Positions 1 through 8,247 of a stretch of 64,000 nucleotides of DNA are shown here, in pieces. This DNA comes from Leucobacter sp042726155 (GTDB taxonomy: Bacteria; Actinomycetota; Actinomycetes; Actinomycetales; Microbacteriaceae), in contig NZ_JBHXHV010000002.1 in the NCBI RefSeq assembly GCF_042726155.1, forward strand, positions 248,001 through 312,000, given 5' to 3'. Every line of letters begins with the position of its first letter. Position 1 is the stretch's first letter. A model generated the notes under the pieces. That model was not told where the DNA came from. It did not search any database and saw nothing but the letters and a program-made list of their open reading frames with translations. A program made the translations under genes and the position numbers.

Positions 1-50
1 GCCAGTGAGATGGCGCCGCTCGCGGCGAGCAGGAGTTGATTTTCTGACAT
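1..50 (-). CDS. 5' end of an unidentified gene, cut by the window edge
   Basis: An ATG read leftwards at 50..48 opens a frame that stays open to the window edge and encodes about 16 residues beginning MSENQLLLAASGAISLA. The mildly hydrophobic start could be a membrane segment, but too little is present to name a family. No strong ribosome binding site is seen upstream. The neighbouring gene (the broken acetyltransferase) lies on the same strand 48 bases upstream. Confidence 0.35.
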   Translation of the reverse strand, partial: MSENQLLLAASGAISL

Positions 51-98
51 GGCTTGATCGTAAGCAACAGCGGCGTTCTCGGCGAGGGGGTTGTGTTT

Positions 99-472
99 TC
101 AGGTGACAGAGCCCGTTATTCGCCGATGCATGCCGACCGCACCTGCCCGCCTGAAGCCCAGCGATTCATACACGCCCACTGCGGCGTCGCTCGCGAACAG
201 CCCGACGAGACCAGCGCCGTGGCGATCCCCTCCCCCTCGACTCGAGGGTCAACGATCACGTCTTGCACGTATGCGTACTGCAGCCCATCGCCCACGGCCC
301 GCGCCATGCCGACGGGAGTACCCGTCTCGTCTACACACACGACGCCCGCGAGTGAAGCTCGCAGCGACGCGGCGCGCACCTCGTCATCAAAATGGCTCTC
401 CCGCCCGACGGCTGCGGCGAGCGCCGCATGCTCGGGAGCCGTCGCGACGCGATCTTCAATGCGATGCTTCAT
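99..472 (-). pseudogene. GNAT-family N-acetyltransferase, broken by an out-of-frame internal deletion
   Basis: Reading leftwards from ATG at 472, the frame gives a normal GNAT start, with a conserved core (QDVIVDPRVEGEGIATAL) that carries the acetyl-CoA loop. It then runs into a non-GNAT tail. The expected ending (GLVGLFASDAAVGVYESLGF, then RRAGAVGMHRR) is present in another frame, which stops at 99..101. The switch falls near 210-220. Joining the halves leaves about 15 residues fewer than usual between the G-x-G loop and the YESLGF motif, so an internal stretch of roughly 40-50 bases seems lost, not just one base. A TACCGT box 7 bases upstream of ATG 472 supports a leaderless start there. 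The protein is probably inactive unless this is an assembly error. Confidence 0.7.
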
Positions 473-541
473 GCCGCCCACGGTACGCGCGTGAAGTCAA
501 GCGGGCGAGGCCCTTGCGCCGCGATCCGCTAGCCTCGACGC

Positions 542-1348
542 ATGGATGACCGCGTGCAATCTGCCGCTCGAAAGACCGAGCGTTCGTCGCCGTTTCGCGG
601 TATGGCCCGGGGCGGTTACGTCGCGAGCGGCATCGTGCACGGGCTGATCGGGGCGCTCGCGATCACGGTCGTGGTGCGCCGCGGCCGCGGCGAAGCGGAC
701 CAGGTCGGCGCACTCACCTCGATCGCTAACGTGCCGCTCGGGTTCGCTGCACTGTGGGCGATCGCCGCACTGCTGTTCGCGCTCGGTGTGTTCCACGTCG
801 TGCACGGATTCGCTCTCAGCCGCGAAAGTCGCACGAAGCGCTGGGGACGGCGGCTCGCCGAGTGGGGGCAGGGTGTCGCGTTCTGCGTGATGGGCGGCAT
901 AGCGATTGCCATTGCGACGGGCGCGCGGCCCGATCCCGACAAGACAACCCGCGATGCGAGCCGCGGGCTCCTGACGTTGCCGGGCGGCACCGTGCTGCTC
1001 GTGCTCGTCGGCGTCGGAGTCGCAGTAGTCGGTATCGCGTGGGTGACGATGGGAGTCACCCGCAGTTTTCGGAAGCAGATGACGATCCCTGAGACGGGTC
1101 GCGGCCACGCCATTGCCGCGCTCGGTGCGACGGGATTCGTGGCCAAGGGCGCCGCATTGCTCGTCGTCGCTGTGCTGCTCGCCGCGGCGGGTTTTCAAGG
1201 CGACTCGAGTTCCGCCGGCGCCCTCGACTCGGCCATCACCTCACTCTATGATCTGCCGGGCGGTCCGGTCTGGATCGTAGTCATCGGCATCGGCTTTCTG
1301 GCGTATGGCCTGTTCTGCTTCTTCCGCGCGAAATACGCGAAGCTCTAG
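542..1348 (+). CDS. DUF1206 family integral membrane protein
   Basis: A 268-residue protein with six hydrophobic segments arranged as three two-helix repeats. Each repeat opens with a glycine/alanine-rich motif (GYVASGIVHGLIGALA near residue 24, WGQGVAFCVMGG near 111, ATGFVAKGAALLVV near 196), the hallmark of DUF1206. The function of the family is unknown. The ATG lies 6 bases after TAGCCT at 530..535 with no Shine-Dalgarno sequence, so the mRNA is probably leaderless. It converges with the next gene: the two TAG stop codons share one CTAG at 1345..1348. Confidence 0.85.
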   Translation: MDDRVQSAARKTERSSPFRGMARGGYVASGIVHGLIGALAITVVVRRGRGEADQVGALTSIANVPLGFAALWAIAALLFALGVFHVVHGFALSRESRTKRWGRRLAEWGQGVAFCVMGGIAIAIATGARPDPDKTTRDASRGLLTLPGGTVLLVLVGVGVAVVGIAWVTMGVTRSFRKQMTIPETGRGHAIAALGATGFVAKGAALLVVAVLLAAAGFQGDSSSAGALDSAITSLYDLPGGPVWIVVIGIGFLAYGLFCFFRAKYAKL

Positions 1349-2568
1349 CCCTCGGAGCGGTGCGCCGGGCGCGAGCCGTTCGTCACCGCGTCTGCGGCCG
1401 GATCCAGCACGACCTTGATGCAGCCGTCCTGTTTCTTCTGAAACAGTTCGTACATCTCTGGAGCGCTCTCGAGCGGCACGCGATGCGTCGTGAGATCTGC
1501 TGTGCCGAGCGGATCGTCATCGCGTTCGACGAGCGGTAGCAGGTCGCTGATCCAGCGCTTGACGTTGCACTGCCCCATCTTCAGCGTCAACTGCTTATCA
1601 AAGAGGGTCTTCATTGGCAGTGTGTCGGCGTTGCCCACGTACACACCGCTGATCGAGAGGGTGCCACCGCGCCGCACGAGATCGATGCCCTGCAAAAGCG
1701 CTGCGGTGCGGTCGATGCCGGCGTGCTCCATCATTGGCTTCGCGAGTACGTCAGGGAGCACCCCGATTGCCGTGTGGGCCGCGTGCGCGCCCGGGCTGCC
1801 GTGCGCTTCCATGCCAACGGCGTCAATGACGGAGTCTGGCCCGCGACCGTCCGTGAAATCTGCCGCGGCCTCCGCGACCTCGTCGACGTCGCAGACCGCG
1901 ATGCCGTGACGGGCTGCCATTTCACGACGTTCAGCGACCGGTTCTACTGCGAGCACGCGTGCGCCACGATGCGCCGCGAGCCGCGCAGCGAACTGCCCCA
2001 CCGGGCCGAGACCGAGCACGAGTGTCGTGTCGCCCCGTTCGATTCCGGCGTACGCAACCCCCTGCGCTGCCGTGGGCAAGATGTCGCTCAAGAATAGGTA
2101 GCGTTCATCGGGCAGCTCCTCCCCCACGACAATCGAGTTGTGATCGGCGAGCGGCACACGCAGTAATTCGGCCTGCCCACCTGGCACCTGTCCATATAGC
2201 TTCGTGTACCCGAAGAGTGCCGCCCCAGAGCCGTACTCGGTGACCTGCGTTCGTTCGCACTGCGACTGCAGACCACGCTGACACATCCAGCACTCACCGC
2301 AAGCGATATTGAACGGGATCACCACGCGCTGACCGACCCGCAGCGTCGAGACCCCCGGGCCCACCTCCTCGACGACTCCCATGGTCTCGTGACCCAGGAT
2401 GTCGCCCGAATCAAGAAACGGGCCGAACAGTTCATACAGGTGCAGATCGGAGCCGCAGATGGCGGTCGATGTGACGCGCACGATGGCGTCGCCCGGCTCC
2501 TGAATCACCGGATCCGGCACCGTGTCGACTGATATCTTTCGCTTGCCCTGCCAAGTGACTGCGCGCAT
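1345..2568 (-). CDS. Zinc-dependent alcohol dehydrogenase, formaldehyde-dehydrogenase-like MDR type
   Basis: A 407-residue medium-chain dehydrogenase/reductase expected to oxidise an alcohol or aldehyde adduct with NAD(P). Catalytic zinc ligands are visible in ICGSDLH and GHETMG, and structural zinc cysteines in CGECWMCQRGLQSQC. The nucleotide-binding turn is VLGLGPVGQFAARLA near residue 185. The long insertion before the last third resembles the glutathione-independent formaldehyde dehydrogenase branch, which is longer than classic ADH (about 350). The substrate is not determined by sequence. An 84-base gap separates it from cinA upstream on the same strand. Confidence 0.82.
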   Translation of the reverse strand: MRAVTWQGKRKISVDTVPDPVIQEPGDAIVRVTSTAICGSDLHLYELFGPFLDSGDILGHETMGVVEEVGPGVSTLRVGQRVVIPFNIACGECWMCQRGLQSQCERTQVTEYGSGAALFGYTKLYGQVPGGQAELLRVPLADHNSIVVGEELPDERYLFLSDILPTAAQGVAYAGIERGDTTLVLGLGPVGQFAARLAAHRGARVLAVEPVAERREMAARHGIAVCDVDEVAEAAADFTDGRGPDSVIDAVGMEAHGSPGAHAAHTAIGVLPDVLAKPMMEHAGIDRTAALLQGIDLVRRGGTLSISGVYVGNADTLPMKTLFDKQLTLKMGQCNVKRWISDLLPLVERDDDPLGTADLTTHRVPLESAPEMYELFQKKQDGCIKVVLDPAADAVTNGSRPAHRSEG

Positions 2569-2626
2569 GTTGCTCTCCTGCTCTGTCGTAGTGAATTCGT
2601 GCTGGGGTGCGTACGTTCGTGAGTGG

Positions 2627-2640
2627 CCCCGAATGCGGGG
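2627..2640 (-). terminator. Short GC hairpin after the CinA-like gene
   Basis: CCCCG, a four-base loop and CGGGG sit in the gap between the CinA-like stop codon and the alcohol dehydrogenase start. No T tract follows on the minus strand. It could weakly terminate or separate the two transcripts, but a 5-6 bp stem is easily found by chance at this GC content. Confidence 0.25.
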
Positions 2641-2652
2641 CGCGGATCGGGA

Positions 2653-3159
2653 TCAGCTGGCTCCTGGCTCCCCACGGACCTCGAGTCGAGCGAGCATCAC
2701 TTGCAGCGCAACCTCGATGGTCTGCTGCATGACCTCGACGGGATCGCCCGAAAACTCGCGTTGCGTGACGCTTGTCGGCGTATCGGAACTCGTCACCGCG
2801 AGCACAACGGTGCCCGCAGGTTTGCCCTCGTCGGGGTCGGGGCCTCCGACCCCGGTGACCGCGACCACAACATCTGCGCCGAGCAACCGCGCGGTGGACT
2901 CAGCCATGGCAATTGCCGTCGGGCCGGTCACGACCGGCCCCCTGGGTGCGCCGAGGAGCGAGTACTTCACCTCGGGGTGGTACGCGACGACGCCGCCTCG
3001 AAACCAGTCGCTCGACCCCGGCGCGGATGCGAGCGCCGCCGCGAGCTGCCCGCCCGTGAGCGATTCGGCGACCGCGACCGAGTGGCCCGTCTGCTCAACG
3101 CGTTCTGCGATGCGGTGCACCAGTCGGTCAACGTGTCCGTCGAGTGCCGATTCGGCCAT
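2653..3159 (-). CDS. CinA C-terminal domain protein, nicotinamide-nucleotide amidase (PncC type)
   Basis: A 168-residue stand-alone CinA C-terminal domain, the family that deamidates NMN to nicotinic acid mononucleotide in NAD salvage. Key motifs are VAVAESLTGGQLAA near residue 30, SSDWFRGGVVAY, and the TGVGGPDPDEGKPAGT segment. The frame is open further upstream, but I place the start at ATG 3159. It has GAGAAGGGA a suitable distance upstream and the family consensus begins just after it. The gene is divergent from the large SDR protein across about 190 bases. Confidence 0.88.
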   Translation of the reverse strand: MAESALDGHVDRLVHRIAERVEQTGHSVAVAESLTGGQLAAALASAPGSSDWFRGGVVAYHPEVKYSLLGAPRGPVVTGPTAIAMAESTARLLGADVVVAVTGVGGPDPDEGKPAGTVVLAVTSSDTPTSVTQREFSGDPVEVMQQTIEVALQVMLARLEVRGEPGAS

Positions 3160-3352
3160 GGCGTATGCGTCCCTTCTCTCGCCGCGCTGTGCGCGATGAA
3201 TCATCGTCATCCGGTCGTGTGGCAGCGACGCTACGGCGTCATCACCGGATGCACACGGGGCTTGACGCGTCGCCGGGCAGTGCGCAACCCCCTGGGCAAT
3301 TGGGGGCAAAGGCCGCAAGGTAGACAGTACGAGCGACTCGAGGAGGACAGCA

Positions 3353-5332
3353 ATGCCTGAACAACCCCAGTCCATGAACGATTCGGCAGCAACGTCACAC
3401 CAGGCGTCTCCGAGCGAGCCACTGCGCGTCGCGGTCGTCGGTGCCACCGGCAACGCCGGCACGGCCCTCCTGCGCGCGCTTGCCGAAGCACCCGAGATTG
3501 GCCCGGTGCTGGGAATCGCGCGGCGCATGCCAGACGTCACCGCCGAACCCTACGCATCGTGCGAGTGGGCCGCGATCGACATCGGTGCCGCATCAACCGA
3601 GGCCGCAGCGATGGCCGAACTTGAAACGGCGTTCGCCGGTGTCGATACGGTCGTGCACCTCGCCTGGTTGATTCAGCCCGTGGCCGAGCGCGAATTGCTG
3701 CGCCGCGTCAACGTCGAAGGCACCCGCCGCGTGCTGCTCGCCGCAGCGTCCGCCGGCGTGAACCACGTCGTCGTCGGATCGTCGGTCGGCGTCTACGCGG
3801 CCGACCCCTCACGGGCGCTGCGTGACGAGCACTGGGAAGTCGGCGGTATTGAGTCTTCGCAGTACAGCGTCGACAAGGCCGCGCAAGAGGAGGTGCTCAA
3901 CGCCTTCGAGGCCGAGTTCCCTGACATCACAGTGACGCGAATCAGGCCGGCGCTCACGTTCCAGGCCGCCGCGGCGTCTTCGATCCAGCGCTACTTCCTC
4001 GGCAGCGCCGTACCGGTGCAGGCACTCGGCCGCGCTCAACCGCCCGCGCTGCCGGTACCGAAGGGCCTGCGCGGCGTGCAGGCCGTGCACGCCGACGACG
4101 CTGCGAGCGCGTACGTCGCCGCGATCGTGCGACGCGCGCCCGGCGCGTTCAACGTCTGCGCCGACGATGTCCTCGGCGCGCAGCAGCTCGCCGACATCAT
4201 CGACCACGGCCGTTTCTTTGAGCTGCCCACCCCGGTCGTGCGCGGATTCGTCGTGGCGGCGCACCGCGCCGGAATTGTGTCGGTCGACGCCGGCTGGTTC
4301 GATCTGGCGCTCGGCGCCCCCCACATGGACAACACGCGAGCGAAGCGCGAGCTCGACTGGCAGCCGAAGCACTCGGCGGCCGACGCGCTGCGCGAGCTGC
4401 TACAGGGCATGATCGAGGGCGAGGGAGCCGCTTCCCTTCCGCTGCGGCCGCGCGACGTAGACGACGCCCGTCTCGCATCGATCGACGGTCGCACCGGGGA
4501 CGGAGCTGACGCCGCTCACGCAGCGGGCGACGCTCACGCAGCGGGCGACAGCGCACCCAACGCCGAGGCACCAGCAGAGGACCCGGGAGCCACTCAGCAG
4601 GAGTGGCCGCGCGACGCTGCCGAGGGTCTCGACTGGGAGCTCTTCGGGCTCTACCTCTCGGATCACCTCACGGGCGCGACGGCGGGTTCCGAGCGGATGG
4701 AGAGGATGTCGGCCGCCTACGTCGACACCCCTGTCTATGCGGCCCTGTCTGAACTCGCAGAAGAACTGCGTCTCGAACGCGCCTTCCTCATCCACCTCAT
4801 CGACGACCTTGAAGTGCGACGCAGGTTCTACCGTCAGGCAGCCTCGTGGGTCGGAGAGCGCGTTGGGCGGCTGAAGCTCAACGGGCGCACGTTCACCCGT
4901 TCGCCGCTCTCACTCCTGCTCGAACTCGAGCTGCTGCGCAGCGCCGTCATTGGAAAGCTCGGTCTGTGGCAGGTGCTGAGCGAGCACGCCGCCGACCTTG
5001 AGCTCGATCCGGCGGTGTTCGATGAACTCGGTGAGCGGGCACTCGCCCAGGCCGAGGTGCTCAGCGAGGCTCACGCCTTCGCGCGCAGCCGCGCATTCCG
5101 CGAAGATCGCGAGCTGTTCGGTGTCGCCGATGAGCCGCAGCCCGGCCAACCAGGGGCCGGCCAATCAGAGCCCGGCCAATCAGAGCCCGGCGATCCCGGG
5201 CCCGGCCAAACCGAGCGTGCTCCCGAGCCCACGACCGGGCCGACGGTGGTGGGTCACGATCATGACGACGAACTCGCGGACGAGTGGGGCAAGGAGTCGT
5301 TCCCGGGCAGCGACCCGCCCTCCAACTACTGA
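3353..5332 (+). CDS. Two-domain protein: extended SDR (NAD-dependent epimerase-like) plus unknown helical C-terminal domain
   Basis: A 659-residue protein. Residues about 23-345 form an extended short-chain dehydrogenase/reductase with the Rossmann loop GATGNAG and the catalytic YSVDK. A low-complexity linker (about 365-420) contains an exact duplicated 18-bp unit. Residues about 425-590 are strongly helical (DWELFGLYLSDHL onwards, many leucines, glutamates and arginines), and I do not recognise that family. A Gly/Gln/Pro-rich repeat stretch follows, then an acidic tail ending KESFPGSDPPSNY. The usual extended SDR is about 300-350 residues, so the second half is an addition. GAGGAGG precedes the ATG at good spacing. 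Substrate unknown. Confidence 0.75.
   Translation: MPEQPQSMNDSAATSHQASPSEPLRVAVVGATGNAGTALLRALAEAPEIGPVLGIARRMPDVTAEPYASCEWAAIDIGAASTEAAAMAELETAFAGVDTVVHLAWLIQPVAERELLRRVNVEGTRRVLLAAASAGVNHVVVGSSVGVYAADPSRALRDEHWEVGGIESSQYSVDKAAQEEVLNAFEAEFPDITVTRIRPALTFQAAAASSIQRYFLGSAVPVQALGRAQPPALPVPKGLRGVQAVHADDAASAYVAAIVRRAPGAFNVCADDVLGAQQLADIIDHGRFFELPTPVVRGFVVAAHRAGIVSVDAGWFDLALGAPHMDNTRAKRELDWQPKHSAADALRELLQGMIEGEGAASLPLRPRDVDDARLASIDGRTGDGADAAHAAGDAHAAGDSAPNAEAPAEDPGATQQEWPRDAAEGLDWELFGLYLSDHLTGATAGSERMERMSAAYVDTPVYAALSELAEELRLERAFLIHLIDDLEVRRRFYRQAASWVGERVGRLKLNGRTFTRSPLSLLLELELLRSAVIGKLGLWQVLSEHAADLELDPAVFDELGERALAQAEVLSEAHAFARSRAFREDRELFGVADEPQPGQPGAGQSEPGQSEPGDPGPGQTERAPEPTTGPTVVGHDHDDELADEWGKESFPGSDPPSNY
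4514..4549 (+). repeat. Exact 18-bp tandem duplication inside the SDR fusion gene
   Basis: Two perfect copies (4514..4531 and 4532..4549) of an 18-bp unit encode AHAAGD twice in the linker. The unit is a multiple of three, so copy number could change without shifting the frame. Confidence 0.9.
5144..5218 (+). repeat. 15-bp repeats encoding GQSEP-like pentapeptides
   Basis: Four full units and part of a fifth with a 15-bp period encode GQPGA, GQSEP, GQSEP, GDPGP and GQTE. The two central copies (5159..5173 and 5174..5188) are identical. They form a flexible linker between the helical domain and the acidic C-terminal tail. Confidence 0.85.
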
Positions 5333-5347
5333 GCGGGTCGTGACTGG

Positions 5348-6019
5348 TTATCGCGCAGCGGCGTCGCTCGTTCGAGTGAAGGTGATGTGGGTGACGCCGC
5401 TCGGTGTCGTCTCAGACTCGACGCTGTAGTCGCGCTCCCAGCCTTCGAGACCGGCCCACAGCTGGGACCCGCGCCCGAGCAGAATGGGCACCTGCACGAC
5501 GTGCAGCATGTCGACGAGCCCGGCGGCGAGAAACTCGTTCACCGTCGTCGGGCCGCCGCCGATGCGCACGTCGAGGCCACCCGCGGCATCGCGGGCGGCC
5601 TCGAGCGCCTCTTGTGGCGTCGCGGTCATGAAGTGGAACGTCGTCTCGCCCAGGGTGAGCGACGGGCGCGGGTGATGGGTCAGCACGAACACCGGTGTGT
5701 GGAAGGGGGGCTCGTCGCCCCACCAGCCTTGCCAGTCGGCGTCTTGCTGCCACCCGGGAGGGCCGTACTTCGCCGCCCCCATGATCTCGGCGCCGACGGC
5801 GACGAGCGACCTGGCCGCGTATCGGTCGTCGGCCTCGGTCGCCGGATCGATGGCCGTGCGCTCACGGCTTCCGCTGATTCCCTGAAACGATGCCGTCGGA
5901 AAAAACCACTCCATAAGTCGCATTCCCGCGTGCCCGAAGGGAGACTCGAGCGACTGATCGGCGCCCGCACCGTACCCATCGAGCGAGATTGCCAGATTGT
6001 GGACGCGTGCGAGCGACAT
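5348..6019 (-). CDS. Dihydrofolate reductase family protein (RibD C-terminal-like reductase)
   Basis: A 223-residue reductase of the RibD_C/DHFR superfamily. It opens with HNLAISLDGYGAG, typical of these proteins, and has the NADPH-binding stretch GGLDVRIGGGPTTVNEFLAAGLVD near the C-terminus. Members are often orphan reductases in actinobacteria rather than riboflavin enzymes, and nothing nearby links it to riboflavin synthesis. AAGGGAG lies 7 bases before ATG 6019. It converges with the SDR fusion gene 15 bases away. Confidence 0.85.
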   Translation of the reverse strand: MSLARVHNLAISLDGYGAGADQSLESPFGHAGMRLMEWFFPTASFQGISGSRERTAIDPATEADDRYAARSLVAVGAEIMGAAKYGPPGWQQDADWQGWWGDEPPFHTPVFVLTHHPRPSLTLGETTFHFMTATPQEALEAARDAAGGLDVRIGGGPTTVNEFLAAGLVDMLHVVQVPILLGRGSQLWAGLEGWERDYSVESETTPSGVTHITFTRTSDAAAR

Positions 6020-6057
6020 GTGCGCTCCCTTCCTGCAGGAATGATGTGGGAGTCAGT

Positions 6058-7443
6058 CTACGAAGGCACGCGCGACGTAGCCACATCGGCAGCGTCGCGA
6101 TCCCTCGTCCCGCCCACTCGCGACCGCATGCCGGCCTCATCATCGAGCCAGTTCGCGCTCTTGTTCTTGAGGAAGAAGATGTAGACGAACAGCGAAACCG
6201 CAATCACCGCGGTCACGTAGACAATGAACCAGGTGACCGTGTCGGTCTCTCCCGCGGCCTGGTAGAGCAGCGGCGCAGTGCCGCCGAACGCGGAGTTGGC
6301 GAGCGCGTATCCGAAGCCGACGCCGAGCGCGCGAATGTGGGTCGGGAACAGCTCGGCCTTCACGACCGCGTTGATCGACGTGTACCCCGTCAAGATCACA
6401 AAACCGACGACCAGGATCGCGAAGGCGATATAGGGGTTGTGCTGCTGAGGTAGCTGCGTGAGCAACACCCAGGTGTAAAGCACACCGCCAGCGCCGAAAA
6501 ACACGAGCAGCGACTTGCGCCCGACGCGGTCGGAGATCCAGCCGCCGAGCGGCTGCAGCAGCATCAGGATGGTGAGCGCGATCAGGTTAATAATCGTGCC
6601 CGCCAGCACATCAGTGCCGGCGAACGCGCCCTTCACGATCGCGGGGCCGGTGACCGAGTAGGTGTAGAACGCGACCGTGCCGCCTGCTGTGACGAGGAAG
6701 CACGTGAGCAGCGGGCGCCACTGACGCACGAGCAGTTCGCGCATCGACCCCGACTCCTGCGATTGCCCCGAACGCACGGCGTCGAGCGTCGCGGTATTCA
6801 GCGTCTCGTCCATCGTGCGACGCAGCCAGATCACCACGAGTGCGCCGAGTCCGCCGATCGCGAATGCAACGCGCCAGCCCCACGAGGCGATGGCGTCGTG
6901 CGGAAGGGTGAGCACCATGATCATCAGCGTCAGCTGGGCGAGCACGTGACCGCCGACGAGGGTGACGTAGTGGAACGACGACAGGAACCCGCGGTGCCCC
7001 GAGATTGCGGTCTCCGACATGTACGTCGCGCTCGTGCCGTACTCGCCTCCGGTTGCAAAACCCTGCAGCAGGCGCGCAAACACGAGAATGATGACCGAGC
7101 CGACGCCGATTGATTCGGCCGTCGGCGAGAGGGCGATCAGGATCGAACAGGCGGCCATCAGCGAAACTGAGATCGTGAGTGAGAGTCGGCGACCGTGGCG
7201 GTCGGCGAAGCGACCAAAGAACCACGACCCGATCGGTCGCATCAGGAACGTCACCGCGAAGATTGCCCAGATGTATATTGACGAGTTCTTCTCGTCAGCG
7301 GGGAAGAACTGCGATTCGAAGTAGGTGGCGAAGACCGAGTAGACGTAGACGTCGTACCACTCGACAAGGTTGCCCGCTGAACCCTTCAGCGTGTTAGAAA
7401 TCGACCGACGAATCGTCGGTGAGGTCGCCGTCGACGTTGACAT
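6058..7443 (-). CDS. MFS transporter, metabolite:H+ symporter (MHS) family, probable carboxylate permease
   Basis: A 461-residue, 12-helix symporter. The opening NLVEWYDVYVYSVFATYFE, the loop GRFADRHGRR and GGEYGTSATYMSE place it in the MHS family with alpha-ketoglutarate/dicarboxylate and citrate-type permeases. The frame is open upstream, but family alignment favours ATG 7443 (MSTSTATSP) or ATG 7457. It is transcribed away from the response regulator / kinase / TAXI operon, so that sensor may control it. The exact substrate cannot be read from sequence. Confidence 0.85.
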   Translation of the reverse strand: MSTSTATSPTIRRSISNTLKGSAGNLVEWYDVYVYSVFATYFESQFFPADEKNSSIYIWAIFAVTFLMRPIGSWFFGRFADRHGRRLSLTISVSLMAACSILIALSPTAESIGVGSVIILVFARLLQGFATGGEYGTSATYMSETAISGHRGFLSSFHYVTLVGGHVLAQLTLMIMVLTLPHDAIASWGWRVAFAIGGLGALVVIWLRRTMDETLNTATLDAVRSGQSQESGSMRELLVRQWRPLLTCFLVTAGGTVAFYTYSVTGPAIVKGAFAGTDVLAGTIINLIALTILMLLQPLGGWISDRVGRKSLLVFFGAGGVLYTWVLLTQLPQQHNPYIAFAILVVGFVILTGYTSINAVVKAELFPTHIRALGVGFGYALANSAFGGTAPLLYQAAGETDTVTWFIVYVTAVIAVSLFVYIFFLKNKSANWLDDEAGMRSRVGGTRDRDAADVATSRVPS

Positions 7444-7534
7444 TGACAGTCCAATCATCAGAGAGGGGAATGACGCTGCCCAAAGCGGGCAGCAGACCCA
7501 TTCTGCGAGGACGGGCACTGCGGCGAACAGAACT

Positions 7535-7554
7535 CTTAACACTGCCTTAACACT
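7535..7554. promoter_or_regulatory. Direct repeat CTTAACACT x2, candidate response-regulator site
   Basis: Two exact CTTAACACT copies start at 7535 and 7546, an 11-bp period (one helical turn). They lie between the divergent MHS transporter and the OmpR-type regulator gene. OmpR/TctD-like regulators commonly bind direct repeats with 10-11 bp spacing, so this may be an autoregulatory and transporter-control site. A CATACT -10 lies at 7581..7586, 7 bases before ATG 7594. Confidence 0.5.
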
Positions 7555-7593
7555 CACGACGCACGGCAGTGAGCGCGCGGCATACTAGGGAGC

Positions 7594-8247
7594 ATGCGTG
7601 TACTGGTCGCCGAAGACGATGCTTCGGTGTCAGCCGCGCTCGCGAGCGCACTGACGCGGGCCGGCCACACGTGCGTGCGCGTGGCTCAGGGATCGGCCGT
7701 GCTGCGGCAGCACCGTGACGTCGACATCGTGTTGCTCGATCTTGGGCTCGAAGACATGGACGGGCTCGCCGCGCTCGAACAGCTTCGCGCCGTCAGCGAT
7801 GTTCCGGTAATCGTCGTCACGGCCCGCGGCGACGAGCGCTCGACCGTGCAGGCGCTGCGTCTCGGGGCCGACGACTACCTGGTGAAGCCAGTGCGACTTC
7901 ATGAACTGCTCGCGCGGCTCTCCGCCGTGGCCCGGCGGTACGCGGGCCTCACGAGCGACCGCATCGAGCTCGGCAGTCTGGTGCTCGACGAAACGGAGCG
8001 GCGGGTCTCGCACGGCGGGGTCACCGTTTCACTCACGCCGACTGAAAGCGCACTGCTCGCCGCCCTCGCGCGGCACGCGGGCGCCGCGGTGAGCCGACAG
8101 CGGCTCCTCGACGCGGTCTGGGGCGACGCATACACCGCAACGTCGCGGGCCTTCGATGTGCACCTCGCCGGTCTCCGCCAGAAACTTCCCGGGCTCACAA
8201 TCACGACGATTCGCGGCTACGGGTTTCGACTTGAGATGCCCGAATGA
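7594..8247 (+). CDS. OmpR-family response regulator
   Basis: A 217-residue regulator with an N-terminal receiver domain (acidic pair E7-D8-D9, phosphoacceptor D49 in IVLLDLG, conserved K98 in YLVKP) and a C-terminal winged-helix DNA-binding domain ending TIRGYGFRLE. It overlaps the following kinase by ATGA, so the two are translationally coupled. Together with the kinase and the TAXI lipoprotein it resembles the tricarboxylate-sensing TctD group. No Shine-Dalgarno at good spacing is present; a -10-like box 7 bases upstream suggests a leaderless mRNA. Confidence 0.93.
   Translation: MRVLVAEDDASVSAALASALTRAGHTCVRVAQGSAVLRQHRDVDIVLLDLGLEDMDGLAALEQLRAVSDVPVIVVTARGDERSTVQALRLGADDYLVKPVRLHELLARLSAVARRYAGLTSDRIELGSLVLDETERRVSHGGVTVSLTPTESALLAALARHAGAAVSRQRLLDAVWGDAYTATSRAFDVHLAGLRQKLPGLTITTIRGYGFRLEMPE

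Noticed and set aside
4514..4549. Possible CRISPR-like repeats
   Set aside because: Only two adjacent coding repeats with no spacers; a tandem duplication in a linker.
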